A stretch of DNA of 64,000 nucleotides from Rhyacichthys aspro (Eukaryota; Chordata; Actinopteri; Gobiiformes; Rhyacichthyidae): positions 8,682,256 to 8,746,255 of the forward strand of contig CM072155.1 in assembly GCA_036850595.1 (NCBI GenBank), written 5' to 3'. Below are positions 29,001 to 37,895 of the stretch, one piece after another (position 1 is the first letter of the stretch; each line of letters opens with the position of its first letter). The notes under the pieces are model-generated. The model made no database searches, was not told the DNA's origin, and worked only from the letters and a program-made list of their open reading frames with translations. The translations under genes were made by a program, and so were the position numbers.

Positions 29001-32000
29001 TTTCTCTACTATGGACAGATAACTATATGATGTAAAGCCTCACATAACATATATCCTCTGATTCTTTATTCTTTTCATGTCTCCACTGCTGCGTTAATCA
29101 CATTTTTGTTCTGAAACATAAAATTCCTCTTGAAACATCTCATGCCAATTGCTTTGTTTGTCCTTGGCAGCCCACACTCCAGACAACTCTTTTATGGGAT
29201 TCGTGGTAGAGGAGGTAAATGAGACTGAGCGACTGAATATTCAGAAGAACAAGGTTAACAATATGGCAGTCGTGTATGGCAAAGACGCCAGTATGTGGAA
29301 GGTCAGTAAACACCACACTGCGAGCACTGTCAATATGTTCTGTAAAAGGTTGTCATTTCAGACTAAGGGGAACCTTTATTATACTCAGTGCATGACTAAA
29401 GATTTGAATGCCTTAGAAATCCTATTCTGATTCTTCCTTTTATGATTATTGTATGTTTTTTGTTACAAGAAAGCTTTGTTGCATATTGAGTCTGGTACAT
29501 TTGTCATTGTCTGGAGTGACCTTCAAGCTACATCAAAAGATTTCCCACTCATACATGTACTTTGTCTGTGCTACCTCTACCCAAAGGTTTGGTGTGCTTG
29601 AATCTGACTGAGCCTTTATTCTTACAATGCCATAAAATATCCCAAGCAGTTTGACAGCTCCACTGGCTTCTACTTGTGCTTTTCTGTCTGTGCTCACAAC
29701 ACAAGCTGCTTTCCAATATTAATTTGTATTTATTATTGTCATTATGCACCTGATGGATTGACACAGCTTGAAGTAAGTACATCTACATTTGTGGTTATTT
29801 TGAACATATGCACACTTCTTTATTTACAGAATTGTATGTATGTGGCATATGACACAAACAATCATCCTTCAAAGAAATATATCAAATTTGGAAGCAGTGC
29901 CATTCTGTCTGACTTAAAGCACATGTTTTTGTGATGTTTTGAGGTGAAGCCTGTGAAGTAGAAATTTTTTATTTTTTTTTTTCAAGAAAATATGAATCAA
30001 ATCAAAATAATACATTGCTCATGATGAACATTAATAAAAAAGGCATGTTTTAAAGACACAAAGAATCTCTAGCATTCTTACAAAAATAGAATAAAAGATT
30101 TGAGTAAATGCTTTTATTGTAATACTATCAATGTCATAGTTTAGTATGGAGGATTATAATGGATGAAAAGAAATAGACACATAAATATAACCAAAAGAAC
30201 TCTCATTAAGTTTGATGGAATAAACATTAGAGTTAATTATGGCAAATAAGCCGCATGCCAACTATTACCAAAATAATTTATTATATTTAGAGTAATACAG
30301 ATAACTGTTTTATATCCAAAAGGGTAAGGACAAATTTCTGGACCTTCTGCATCACCACATGGAGATCCATGGCACAGTTTACTATGACTCTCAGCGTCCT
30401 CCTCAGGTCCCTGCTTTTGTCAAGAACCATGGTCTGCTGCCACAGCAGGAGCTGCAGCAGCTCCTTCGTAAAGCCAAGGTTGACAAATTATTGTAACTTA
30501 CAAGGATACAAGCAGCTTCATGTATACACTCCTACACAACATTTAATATATTCTCCATCTGCCATTTTCTTGTCAAGCTTTTTATTGGATTTGGCTTCCC
30601 ATACGAGGGCCCTGCGCCCCTGGAGGCTATAGCCAATGGCTGCATCTTCCTACAGCCCATGTTTAATCCTCCTCACAGCTCCTACAATCATGAGTTCTTC
30701 AAAGGGAAGCCCACCGCCAGGAAGGTAGGCACTAATGTGTTGTGTTAATGATAAGTAAGCCATGGGTCTAATGCAGTCTTCAGTCGTGTGAAGATATCCT
30801 TGTGTTTGTCTCTCAGGTGACCTGTCAACATCCTTATGCAGAGCAGTATATAGGCAGACCACATGTTGTCACCATTGACTTTGGTAACTGGACGTCATTC
30901 AATGACACCATCCGTGAAATCCTGGATCTCAATGTATGTTCACTCTTTGTGTTCTCCACTTTTCTTTTAATATAATAATGTGCTAGAGCTTAACACCTTT
31001 TACAGCTGAAGTGTGAACATAATTTATGTTCCCCCACCTCTCTGATCCACTTTTGAAGCCCCTCCATTGTTAATATGGCTCTTAATCAGGCACCAGGCAT
31101 TACAGCAAAATGCTTAGCTGGCTTTCTACACACTGTCGCTAATTGCTTGAGATATTGAGTGGCTCAGTAGGTAAACCATGCCCACACCTGGGTTTACATG
31201 GCTGCTTTCCAGAGGGCAGCCCCTCAAGCATTGTCAGCAGCACATCATAATAATGAATTACTCTGTGCTCAATCTGTCACCAAGCATCATGCAAATCCAT
31301 GACGCATGTGTGCTTCTACCTAGTCTATGGTAGATGCAAATTGGTGTGGTGGCACAAAGTTAATCATTTAAAGGTTTGATGGGTGTGATTAGATAGTGCT
31401 GCAGTATACTGGACTATAACACCATTCTTTGTTTGGGACACTGGGATGTGTTCCCTCCAGTAACAGGGGTAAGGTCAAGATCATTATATTATTAACTCTC
31501 TGTTGGCACCATAGTCCAACTGAAATAAATGCAATCATACAGTCGTATAGAAATAAGGAACAGTGGAGGTTAGACATACAATAGAAACCGTTAACATGGC
31601 TACATTATACAGTCATTTAAAACGTTTCCCACTACTGAATTCAAATCATCTTCTATGAAGGGTTTCCTACTACCACTCTAACTCTATTATATGACAGTGG
31701 CCAAAAGGCAAATTGCATTGCAGAATAACTGATGAAGTGCCAGATACATTTCATTAAACTCAGATGAAATAAAGTAATAACACAGTGCTAAAAGGAACAC
31801 AGAGCTAAACGAAACCATTTATCAACTTAAAAGCCTGAGTGCTTTTGTTGCTCCATAGTAAACAATAGGATCTCTGTTGAGCTAAAGAAAATCTCATGGT
31901 CTGTGCAGTAAAATCCACAACATAAGCAGACAGCATGTATCCCACACTATTGCTATGGTACATTTCATGAAAACACTCCTGAAGGTGAGTTCTTAAAGCT

Positions 32001-35000
32001 TTCATGGCAATGATGGCCAGTTAATGTATTACTAAAACACTGTGAGGAAGGATAATGTATTGATCAATGTCCTCTAATGAATTTTAATGCATTTGTGGGT
32101 CATCTAATGCTAAGCAGTGAGTGACAGGTTCCAATGGACCCAAAAGACCAAGACAGGACAAAAACCTCAGCTCTGCTCCATCTGGCTCAGTGTTCTAGCA
32201 TCTACCAAGTTGAAGCATTGTTTGACATATTGATGTAGTCATCACTAAAAATAATGAAATCAATTTTCAAAGCTGTCATGTGTGATGTATTAGGTCATTG
32301 ATTTTCACATGGCTCAAATGATATAAGCCTCTCACAATTACGCTAATGAATATGTCAGCTTTGATTAACTATCAGAGGCTTGTCGTGTGTAACTACAGCC
32401 ACTAGTCTCTGTGGACACACACCACTCTCACTGTTTGTCTGAGTCTGCTTGAACATCTGTGTTTGCAGGTGGAGCCGTTCGTGCCCCATGAGTACACTTG
32501 TGAAGGGATGCTCGAGAGAGTTCATGCCTACATCCAGAACCAGGTGCGTTTAAGCCTCGCTCTCACAGCAGGTGCACAGAGAATGCTCCTGCTTCTGCAA
32601 CACTATCCCGAGACGGTGGCTGCACAATATTTCTGTTTGTTGCCTCACAGCAGGTTCGATCACAGCACAAACAGTAATTCTGTAATTGATTAACTGCTCG
32701 TATCTGACTTAATCGTGCAGGTCAATGAATTATTAATATGCAGTGCTTAGTAAAGACTTAGAATTGTCTGCACTTAAAAAATGGATGGCCACTGTTATAG
32801 CAGTAATTAATGCAAATAGTTTCAGGTTCTGTGTTAGCAATTCTTTTTTTCAGCCATAGCCGAGTGTCGTCTATAAATGTTTTTACACAACCATTTTAAG
32901 TGGCCATATAATAAATTCTTTCTTTAGAAAAACCCTGAAATAGTTTTGTTGTACATAAGACCGATCTTATGAATATTTTGTAAAAGTCTTGGTCTTCTCT
33001 TGGTCTAAAACTCATGTCTTGTCTCGTCTTGTCTCTGTCTCGGACACCAAGACCAACCAAGACTAACCAACACCAAACAAGACCACAAATGTCATATTTG
33101 TCTGTTCTACGGATTGGCTGAAAACCTTAATCATTTTATATTTCATTAAAAATCTTTTATAACTTTGCCTCCTTCACCAAACACTAACGTCCTTGAGTCT
33201 GCATTTGGTGTAAAACTGGGCGTGTACATGTTATTACGGTTCCCTTATATCTGTTACAGTGTATTGTACAGTGGTTCTGGTCTTGATCCGGCCTTGACCT
33301 GGTCATGACATAGCCTTGGTCTTGACATGGTCTCGATACTCTCAAATCTTTTTCACCAGATTTGGTCTTCGTTAATGCGGTGTCGACTACAGTACTACCC
33401 TAAAATATCATTCGTTTTTCCTGATTTTTCCACCAAAAAACTGCAGTGCACTTGCTTGTAGCTGCCTTTGGAAAGAATATGTTTAGGGTCCTGTTCTTTC
33501 AAAGGTGTTTGAGTCTGTTACCAGCTGCTGACAGAATTTACATTCTAAGCAGATGGTTATAACATTAGGCTGTATGTAAGGTATAACTGAAAATACAAGG
33601 ATGTCTACACATCAAGAGTTGTCTCAGCATCTTTGTTGACAGGAGACAGCTATTTAATTGGCTCCACTCTGTAGTCTGAAGTTATATGAAAGAGAATGCT
33701 GAAGTGTGCTGAATCCTTGATCCTGATGGCCAATCCTCACTGCTTCATAAAGTACCACTCCAGCATTTTACCTGTTTCTATGCTTCTTTCACATTCTGTT
33801 CATCAGCCAATACTGTTATACAGAACAATATCTGTCAGAAACATTCCCTGATGATTGAAAAGAGCACATTATTTCTGATGGTTTTCTGATCAATGTATAA
33901 ACAATTTTTGACATGTTTAGTGAAGCACCTATTTGCTCACCTTTTGACTCATGAACAGTATGCTAAAGTAATGTTGAAATGCATATAGTAATCCATTAAT
34001 AATATGTGATAAGTACAACAAAGGGTTTAGCTGAAGTGTCGTAGCTCAGTTGAGTTTGTGGCGGGTTAGAAAAGGGTCTTTTCCTCTGCTTCCACACGAC
34101 GGAAACACACTCTGGCATCATGCTGTGACTGACTGAGACTTTGAGTGGGCACCTGCCTTACACAAGGTCACACTGTCAATCACTCTTCCAATCTCTAACT
34201 CTGTCCTCATATGCTCCAAGGTGATTTCTGACTTTCCCACTCAAATCTAACAGCGTTCCTCTTGTGCTACTTTCTGACCCAATCTGTTAGTCCCCTAATC
34301 TCCCACCATGACTTTGTCTCATCTTCATCCAAACTAGTAAGGCTCTCATCCCTCTGTCACCCAACTCTCTTTGTCAAGACAAACACAGCACAGATACACA
34401 TTTGACACCCACATGTCCTATTTTTGTTTTATGCTGTTATTATAGAGACAGCATTCAACTGGCATCAACTTGATTGACATTTCTAATTTCAAATGGAGTT
34501 AATTTTCATCTCTTCAAATCAGGCCATTCTTTTCCAAACAACATAAAGACAGGGAAGAGACTAACATTTGTTTGCTGTGATTGCTAACCATGGGTGGTAA
34601 GGAAATATTGTCAACTCTGAGACGTGAGTGAGGACTAATTAAGTCTTTTCACCCCAGCAGGGTTCAGACGTGATTGCAAAGGAATGATGCTGTGTTAATG
34701 TCAGCATTGATGAAAATAAAAGTGACATTTGTCTTGAATTTTATCGAGCATTTTCTATCTGGTGAAGCAAGCAGTGTTATAATATTTCAGTCAGTTGGAC
34801 TATGCCGGAATCCAATCAGACTTCAAGGATTTCATTTGTTTCAATTCTTTCAAAGTTATAGCAGAACAAAAGACAAATTCAGCGTATTCTGATTTAACCT
34901 TTTCCATTTAAAGCTATGCAGTTCCTGAAAAAAAAAAGCTTGACAATTTAAAGTGGTAGCATCAACACAAAGCCCTTTTGTTTTATCTCTTTGTTCGTCT

Positions 35001-37131
35001 CTTAACCTTACCCCTTTTCACAGCCTCCTCATTTTCTCCTTAGGCGCAGTGTGTGTCGCTGTGTATGTGTGGATCATGGCCTGAGCCTGTGCGGTGGAAG
35101 TGCAGAGACTGATGGAGAGATTGGAAGCCCAGTTATTGCCTGCGGGTGCAGGGAGCTTGTTTAATAAACGGGTCTGGAGGCCAGAGGGACATGTCAGTGA
35201 AATGTTATTACCTGGGTCTTATGAATAGCCCCAGCTGGAGGGCAAATCAAATCGGGGAGCTCGCCAGAGTCTAATTCTGCCTCCACATCGCATTTATTAT
35301 TAGCTGATATAACCACATTCATATCATTTCCTACAGATTGGCGATGACTTGTCCGCTCTTATGAGGACTGTTGTATTGCTACGGTTCGTCCTGTGTCCTG
35401 TACTGTGCTGTATGTGCGCTTCTCTGCCGCTCGTCACTAATATTAGTCCATTGCTCTGTGTAGTGTTTATTTAGCTGACAGCTGAATGTGATTGCAGTTA
35501 AAGACATAAATGATAGCTGATAAGGGTCATGTTATCTTTCCACCTGCAGGACTTCTGTTCTCCTCAAGAGCCCTTCCCTTCGGTAGACTCAGCCAAGTCT
35601 TGGCCCGGCAGTCCTCCTAGCCCTTTTGTTCTGCTGCCCAACTCCAGTGTCCTCACCTGGGCTCTCAGTGGCAGTTCACACACGTCCTGGCCTCCTCTTG
35701 GTGCACTGAGTGTCCTGGCTTCACGGTCAGACCAGTCCTGTGTGAGTGCATGCCAGGAGGCTGGACTCATCTGTGAACCTGCCTTTTATCGTTACATCAA
35801 TATTAAGGAGGCATTCAACACGTAAGACAATCACACATTTGGGTTATTATTTGTGTCTGTCTGTGCACGTGACTATGACCTCCAGTGTTCGTACGTGTGC
35901 GTAAAATCCTTGAAAATGCTTGAATTTTAATGTAGTGTTTTCAAGGTTGTAAAAGTCCTTGAATTTTGGATAAAGCTTGAAAGTGCCTGAAATTCTTATA
36001 ATTGTGTTGCCTTTATAATAATGCACAATCTTTAATCATTTAATAGTTTTCTTCTGAGAACATTTTTTTTGTATTTTGCATGTAAAGAATGTAAATGTGG
36101 CTATAACGTAATCTGCCAGTGTTTTTGGATGTGCGCCCTCTAGTGGAGCAGATCAGAGATAAAAACATGCTGGGACTACTATCCCTTGTCTGTGCTCCAA
36201 AGTATTCAACAATTTAAACAATTTAAGTTGGAAATGTCACAAAAGGGTCTTTTTTTTACCACACTGGATTTAAATGTGAAAAACTACATACAGTGTATGT
36301 ATGTCAACATGTAATTTACCGCAGTTGTAAGTGCTTGAAAAACATGAACACACCTTGAAAAGTGCTTGAAAAGTGCTGGAATTTGAACTTAGAACAGGTG
36401 TACAAACCTGGACCTCACATAAGGTGGCTACTCCCCTAATAACCTGGACTGAACTGTTTTCAAGGTATCTAGAAAACAACAAATAATTTAACAAATAAAA
36501 AAAAACAGTAACCAACTTAAATGTATATAAAGATGATAAAGCTGAAGAATACCCTCAAAACTGAAAATGTCTAGTATGCTCCTTCTCCAAACAATACCCT
36601 GAATACATTGAATACATTTACTTCCTATTCACATAGTGCCATGCTTCATTTCACATCTAGTTTAAATATTATTCAGCAGCACATAGTGGAAAAGATACAG
36701 GCCAACTCTTTTCCCATAAATCTCTTCACTTGCACATCCCAAAGGCACAACTTTAAAATGAATATTAATCTAGTAGTGGAAAATTCGTTGATGCCCTCTG
36801 GTTTTTTTGCCAACATTGAAAATAAATATATATTAGTGTTTTGTATTAGCTGGATTGCAATTATAATAACCTTTAAAAACACAGACCGGAACAGGTTTGT
36901 AATACCAGTTGTTGTTTTTCCTTTGTTTTCAGGCTGGACTTTCATTGTGAAGGAGTGGAGTCAGAGATGAACCACCTCTTACCAGCCTTCTTAGTGGAGC
37001 ATAAAGAATGCTGCCTGCAGCAGGAGCCACTGTTGTTCAGTTGTGCTGGCTCCAGTCCCAAATACCAGCGCCTCTGCCCCTGCAGGGACTATCGACAGGG
37101 CCAGGTGGCACTCTGCAGAAACTGTCTATGA
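7929..37131 (+). CDS. mgat5b: mgat5b: alpha-1,6-mannosylglycoprotein beta-1,6-GlcNAc-transferase B (15 exons, 5' partial)
   Basis: Spans 15 exons, listed separately, that splice to 733 residues plus TGA. The family enzyme is a Golgi type II membrane glycosyltransferase (GT18) that adds beta-1,6-linked GlcNAc from UDP-GlcNAc to mannose of N-glycans; the B isoform is brain-enriched and also branches O-mannosyl glycans. Residues 1-112 form a stem-like region, about 113-223 the N-terminal lumenal domain with WMRARWTSDPCYAF, about 224-577 the GT-B catalytic domain with GGPLGE (Glu251, matching the proposed catalytic base) and FGFPYEGPAPLEAIANG (465 on), and 578-733 a Cys-rich tail ending CPCRDYRQGQVALCRNCL. 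Five N-glycosylation sequons are visible (NMS, NQT, NET, NWT, NSS). The first exon starts inside an Asp codon, so the cytoplasmic tail and membrane anchor, roughly 60 residues, are missing. Assignment to B rather than A rests on the NLGVPPGRGSC-like region, the C-terminus and the sec14l1 neighbour. Confidence 0.95.
8077..11364 (+). other. mgat5b: mgat5b intron (3.3 kb)
   Basis: AT-rich intronic sequence with no exon or transposon terminus that I recognise. A short (TG)n run abuts the downstream acceptor, near 11333-11350. Confidence 0.7.
11365..11477 (+). CDS. mgat5b: mgat5b exon b (stem, IQAIAQNMSD)
   Basis: Acceptor gattag before 11365, preceded by a short TG run, and donor gtggga at 11478. 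It completes an Arg codon and ends with one base of the next Asp codon. It encodes PIVERIQAIAQNMSDTAVKV followed by a short heptad-like segment. NMS is a potential N-glycosylation sequon. The motif is typical of the MGAT5 stem. Confidence 0.92.
11780..12200. other. candidate conserved non-coding element in mgat5b intron
   Basis: A dense cluster of homeodomain-type cores (TAATTA, ATTAAT, GCTAAT) is interspersed with non-repetitive sequence such as gcaaagtcagggtgcgaccg. The texture resembles vertebrate developmental enhancers. Based on appearance only; no alignment was possible. Confidence 0.25.
12228..12312. repeat. polypurine (GGAA-rich) tract
   Basis: About 85 bases of the plus strand are nearly pure A and G, with repeated gaaagaaaggaaggaaatgg-type units. 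This is a degenerate simple repeat inside the intron before the QCEIPKDP exon. Confidence 0.8.
12770..12843 (+). CDS. mgat5b: mgat5b exon c (QCEIPKDPRYPDCSTKMD)
   Basis: Acceptor cttctccag before 12770 and consensus donor gtaagt at 12844. It reads DMDVTSRQCEIPKDPRYPDC followed by STKMD and ends in phase 0. The two cysteines match the conserved Cys pair ahead of the WMRARW block in the family. Confidence 0.9.
13339..13506 (+). CDS. mgat5b: mgat5b exon d (WMRARWTSDPCYAF block)
   Basis: Acceptor tttggcag before 13339 and donor gtagag at 13507; both ends in phase 0, 56 codons. It carries WMRARWTSDPCYAFYGVDG and LSEVEWFCPPLPWRNQTS, among the most conserved blocks of the MGAT5 N-terminal lumenal domain, with an NQT sequon. 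The end (TQKPPPKQK) is a basic, proline-rich linker that varies between orthologues. Confidence 0.95.
13507..14368 (+). other. mgat5b: mgat5b intron with an 18-bp direct repeat
   Basis: The 18-mer gattgtatttacagtcag occurs at 13581-13598 and again at 13607-13624, a 26-base period, just after the exon. Nothing else is recognised in this intron. The 495-bp intron before it (12844-13338) also shows nothing notable. Confidence 0.75.
14369..14533 (+). CDS. mgat5b: mgat5b exon e (helical N-domain segment)
   Basis: Acceptor ccttgcag before 14369 and donor gtgaat at 14534; phase 0 at both ends, 55 codons. It encodes AVFQFDIGPLLEQVGTRKES, then KRRIRMLAAEWASAARRLDD, a charged amphipathic helix pair. 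It is less conserved than its neighbours but collinear with the MGAT5B segment between the PLPWRNQT and LVHVGFLTEESG blocks. Confidence 0.93.
14534..16584 (+). other. mgat5b: mgat5b intron (2.05 kb) with A25 tract
   Basis: Contains an uninterrupted run of 25 A at 15463-15487. No target duplication or retroposon body was identified upstream of it. The rest is unremarkable. Confidence 0.7.
16585..16754 (+). CDS. mgat5b: mgat5b exon f (catalytic, GGPLGEMVQWADIL)
   Basis: Acceptor ttcatttag before 16585 and consensus donor gtaagt at 16755; leaves with CA of a Gln codon. It opens the GT-B catalytic domain: ILVHVGFLTEESGDVFSPK, then GGPLGEMVQWADILATLHVL. The Glu of GGPLGE (residue 251 here) corresponds to the residue proposed as catalytic base in MGAT5 (Glu297 of the A enzyme, from memory). 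Confidence 0.96.
23263..23743. mobile_element. non-autonomous hAT-type element (481 bp)
   Basis: Left end tagggatgcaacgatc and the right end read on the other strand (tagggatgaaccgatc) form a 16-base imperfect terminal inverted repeat of the hAT kind. Flanks taaaaaac and tttaaaac are a plausible decayed 8-bp target duplication (6 of 8). The 14-mer gatccagctatttt recurs inside both ends as a direct repeat. No transposase frame, so it is a deletion derivative or MITE. Confidence 0.7.
25294..25590. mobile_element. non-autonomous hAT-type element (about 297 bp)
   Basis: Left end cagggctgctcaattatgg, and the right end on the other strand tagggctgtgcaattaatc, make a hAT-style inverted repeat of a type very common in fish. 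The interior is A+T-rich with repeated cgattat/aatcacgatt motifs. A clear 8-bp target duplication is not seen (flanks share only aggt). No coding capacity. Confidence 0.65.
26671..26802 (+). CDS. mgat5b: mgat5b exon g (FDLIYTDYHGLKQM)
   Basis: Lies after a 9.9 kb intron. Acceptor tgtgatccag before 26671 and donor gtcagt at 26803. It completes the Gln codon and reads FLGVPPGRGSCPLTGPLPFD then LIYTDYHGLKQMKQHMSLTL. The VPPGRGSCPLT segment is characteristic of the B paralogue. It is collinear with the preceding exon, so no exon appears to be missing in the long intron. Confidence 0.95.
26803..28329 (+). other. mgat5b: mgat5b intron (1.5 kb)
   Basis: AT-rich with short poly-T and poly-A runs (near 26980 and 27701). 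No exon, RNA gene or transposon end recognised. The two following introns (28464-29170 and 29302-30322) likewise hold nothing recognisable beyond short A/T runs near 28800 and 29965. Confidence 0.65.
28330..28463 (+). CDS. mgat5b: mgat5b exon h (RVIDTFGTEPAYNHEEYATLHGY)
   Basis: Acceptor ttgtcccag before 28330 and donor gtatgt at 28464. It encodes CHIRVIDTFGTEPAYNHEEY, then TNWGYWNLHALQYMTMF. The DTFGTEP and W-G-WNL motifs are near-invariant in GT18. Confidence 0.95.
29171..29301 (+). CDS. mgat5b: mgat5b exon i (PHTPDNSFMGFV)
   Basis: Acceptor tccttggcag before 29171 and donor gtcagt at 29302; ends in phase 0. It reads PHTPDNSFMGFVVEEVNETE, then NMAVVYGKDASMWK. PHTPDNSFxGFV is a GT18 hallmark; NET is a potential sequon. 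Confidence 0.95.
30323..30478 (+). CDS. mgat5b: mgat5b exon j (MEIHGTVYYDSQRPP)
   Basis: Encodes GKDKFLDLLHHHMEIHGTVY, then FVKNHGLLPQQELQQLLRKAK; phase 0 at both ends. Both splice sites are unusual. The acceptor (tatatccaaaag) has a poor pyrimidine tract and starts the exon at Gly, giving WK-GKDKF where the human protein (from memory) has WK-LQGKEKF. The donor is AAG/gttgac, far from consensus. The next in-frame alternative upstream meets a TAA at 30302-30304, so 30323 is the only workable start I see. Confidence 0.88.
30479..30577 (+). other. mgat5b: mgat5b 99-bp mini-intron with weak donor
   Basis: The donor is AAG/gttgac and the acceptor tcaag/ctt. Exon junction RKAK/LFIGFGFPYEG fits the family exactly, so the intron is real, but retention would read Val-Asp-Lys-Leu-Leu then TAA. 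Confidence 0.75.
30578..30724 (+). CDS. mgat5b: mgat5b exon k (FGFPYEGPAPLEAIANG)
   Basis: Separated from the preceding exon by only 99 bp. Acceptor cttgtcaag before 30578 and donor gtaggc at 30725; 49 codons in phase 0. It carries LFIGFGFPYEGPAPLEAIAN, the most recognisable GT18 motif, in the second Rossmann-like half that binds the nucleotide sugar, then NPPHSSYNHEFFKGKPTARK. Confidence 0.97.
30817..30933 (+). CDS. mgat5b: mgat5b exon l (QHPYAEQYIGRPHVVTIDFGNW)
   Basis: Acceptor tgtctctcag before 30817 and donor gtatgt at 30934; 39 codons in phase 0. It reads VTCQHPYAEQYIGRPHVVTI, then NWTSFNDTIREILDLN. SQHPYAE.FIGRPHV is conserved across MGAT5 enzymes; NWT is a sequon not obvious in the human protein. 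Confidence 0.95.
30934..32468 (+). other. mgat5b: mgat5b intron (1.5 kb)
   Basis: No exon, mobile element or RNA gene recognised. Moderately AT-rich, non-repetitive sequence. Confidence 0.6.
32469..32543 (+). CDS. mgat5b: mgat5b exon m (YTCEGMLERVHAYIQNQ)
   Basis: Acceptor gtttgcag before 32469 and donor gtgcgt at 32544; 25 codons in phase 0. It encodes VEPFVPHEYTCEGMLERVHA followed by YIQNQ, the conserved end of the catalytic domain. Confidence 0.95.
32985..33400. repeat. decayed dispersed repeat with cttggtct / cttgacctgg units
   Basis: Plus-strand units such as cttggtcttctcttggtct, then gtcttgtctcgtcttgtctc, and later cttgatccggccttgacctg flank a central unique part and end in gtcgactacagtactac. 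The pattern is like fish hAT-derived repeats that end in tandem 'gtcttg' units. The left terminus and any target duplication were not located. Confidence 0.4.
35040..35350. other. candidate conserved non-coding element in mgat5b intron
   Basis: Higher GC than the surrounding intron, no repeats, and strings such as tttattattagctgatataa and ggcaaatcaaatcggggagc that look like transcription-factor cores. It ends about 200 bases before the next exon. Appearance only. Confidence 0.25.
35550..35821 (+). CDS. mgat5b: mgat5b exon n (Ser/Pro-rich linker and LICEPAF)
   Basis: Acceptor cacctgcag before 35550 and donor gtaaga at 35822; leaves with AC of a Thr codon. It starts DFCSPQEPFPSVDSAKSWPG, continues through a serine- and proline-rich stretch with the sequon NSS, and ends in CVSACQEAGLICEPAFYRYI. 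The first and last parts match the family; the middle (about 45 residues) is poorly conserved and longer than in MGAT5A. Confidence 0.92.
35883..36410. mobile_element. non-autonomous hAT-type element rich in cttgaaa units (528 bp)
   Basis: Left end cagtgttcgtac, right end (other strand) caggtttgtac, with subterminal repeats of ccttgaaaatgcttgaattt and cttgaaaagtgcttgaaaag. This layout matches a hAT MITE family widespread in teleosts. The flanks share gacctc offset by two bases, probably the decayed duplication. It lies 62 bases after one mgat5b exon and 522 before the last. Confidence 0.6.
36933..37131 (+). CDS. mgat5b: mgat5b last exon (SEMNHLLPAF to CRNCL stop)
   Basis: Acceptor ctttgttttcag before 36933. 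It completes the Thr codon and reads LDFHCEGVESEMNHLLPAFL, LLFSCAGSSPKYQRLCPCRD, then YRQGQVALCRNCL and TGA at 37129-37131. The terminal Cys-rich motif is diagnostic of the MGAT5 family C-terminus. Confidence 0.96.
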
Positions 37132-37535
37132 CCACAGGTCCAGCCTGACCCAGTGAAAAAGGCAAGTCTTTAGCCAACCAGAACAAACACAAAAGAGACT
37201 GGGCTCCTTTACCTGGGTCTTGGGACTGAAGTGTTGCGCTACTTCTCAGGGAAATGCATGATTGTTCTTACGGTGGATTTGAAACCTCACTTTAAAGGGA
37301 TTACTTGGCTGCATTAGAACCATTGTCTTTTTAAATGTGAAGCATCAAGAGCAATCCAAACAGAACAGTTTTGAATAGAAATGCTTGAACCGTTTACTCT
37401 GTGTATGAATCATAGTGGACATTTTGAGATGCACCCAAAGCCATTTCCAACATGTTGAGATTACTATTGCTATTTTACATGTCCTGTAATCGATATATTT
37501 GTAAGTGTTGATTAATAAAATACTGACAACAGTTG
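37132..37535 (+). other. mgat5b: probable mgat5b 3' UTR with poly(A) signal
   Basis: Sequence after the stop has no further coding similarity. A canonical AATAAA lies at 37514-37519, about 380 bases after the stop, so cleavage near 37530-37540 is likely. Alternative downstream sites cannot be excluded. Confidence 0.5.
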
Positions 37536-37846
37536 TTGCCCTTACTGGAGAATAGTTTTCGAACTGTAGAGGAGAGAGGAGTAAAAAGTGCAATAAGTCA
37601 ACAGGTTTTTATAGATTATTATACAATATTATATTTATTCATTTATATACATAATAGTGCCATACATTTTTCACTCTAGGCTGAATTTGTCAGAAAGATT
37701 TCCCTAAGAGTTTTAATTCAGTTATTTTTTAGATTAAATACTAAAGGCCAAATTTCAAGCATCACAGACACCCATAGTTTGACAAAGGCTACCACCAAAC
37801 TCATAATAATGCCTTGGTAAACCTTAAGGAATACATTTGTCATCTG

Positions 37847-37850
<4 letters not shown>

Positions 37851-37892
<42 letters not shown>
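37851..37892. repeat. (TA)21 microsatellite
   Basis: Forty-two bases of uninterrupted TA dinucleotide about 720 bases after the mgat5b stop codon. Confidence 0.97.

Positions 37893-37895
<3 letters not shown>

Larger units (their letters stand above)
32544..35549 (+). other. mgat5b: mgat5b intron (3.0 kb)
   Basis: Contains a decayed repeat rich in ttggtct/cttgtct units at about 32985-33400 and, near its 3' end (35040-35350), a GC-richer non-repetitive block that may be regulatory. No exon recognised. Confidence 0.6.
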
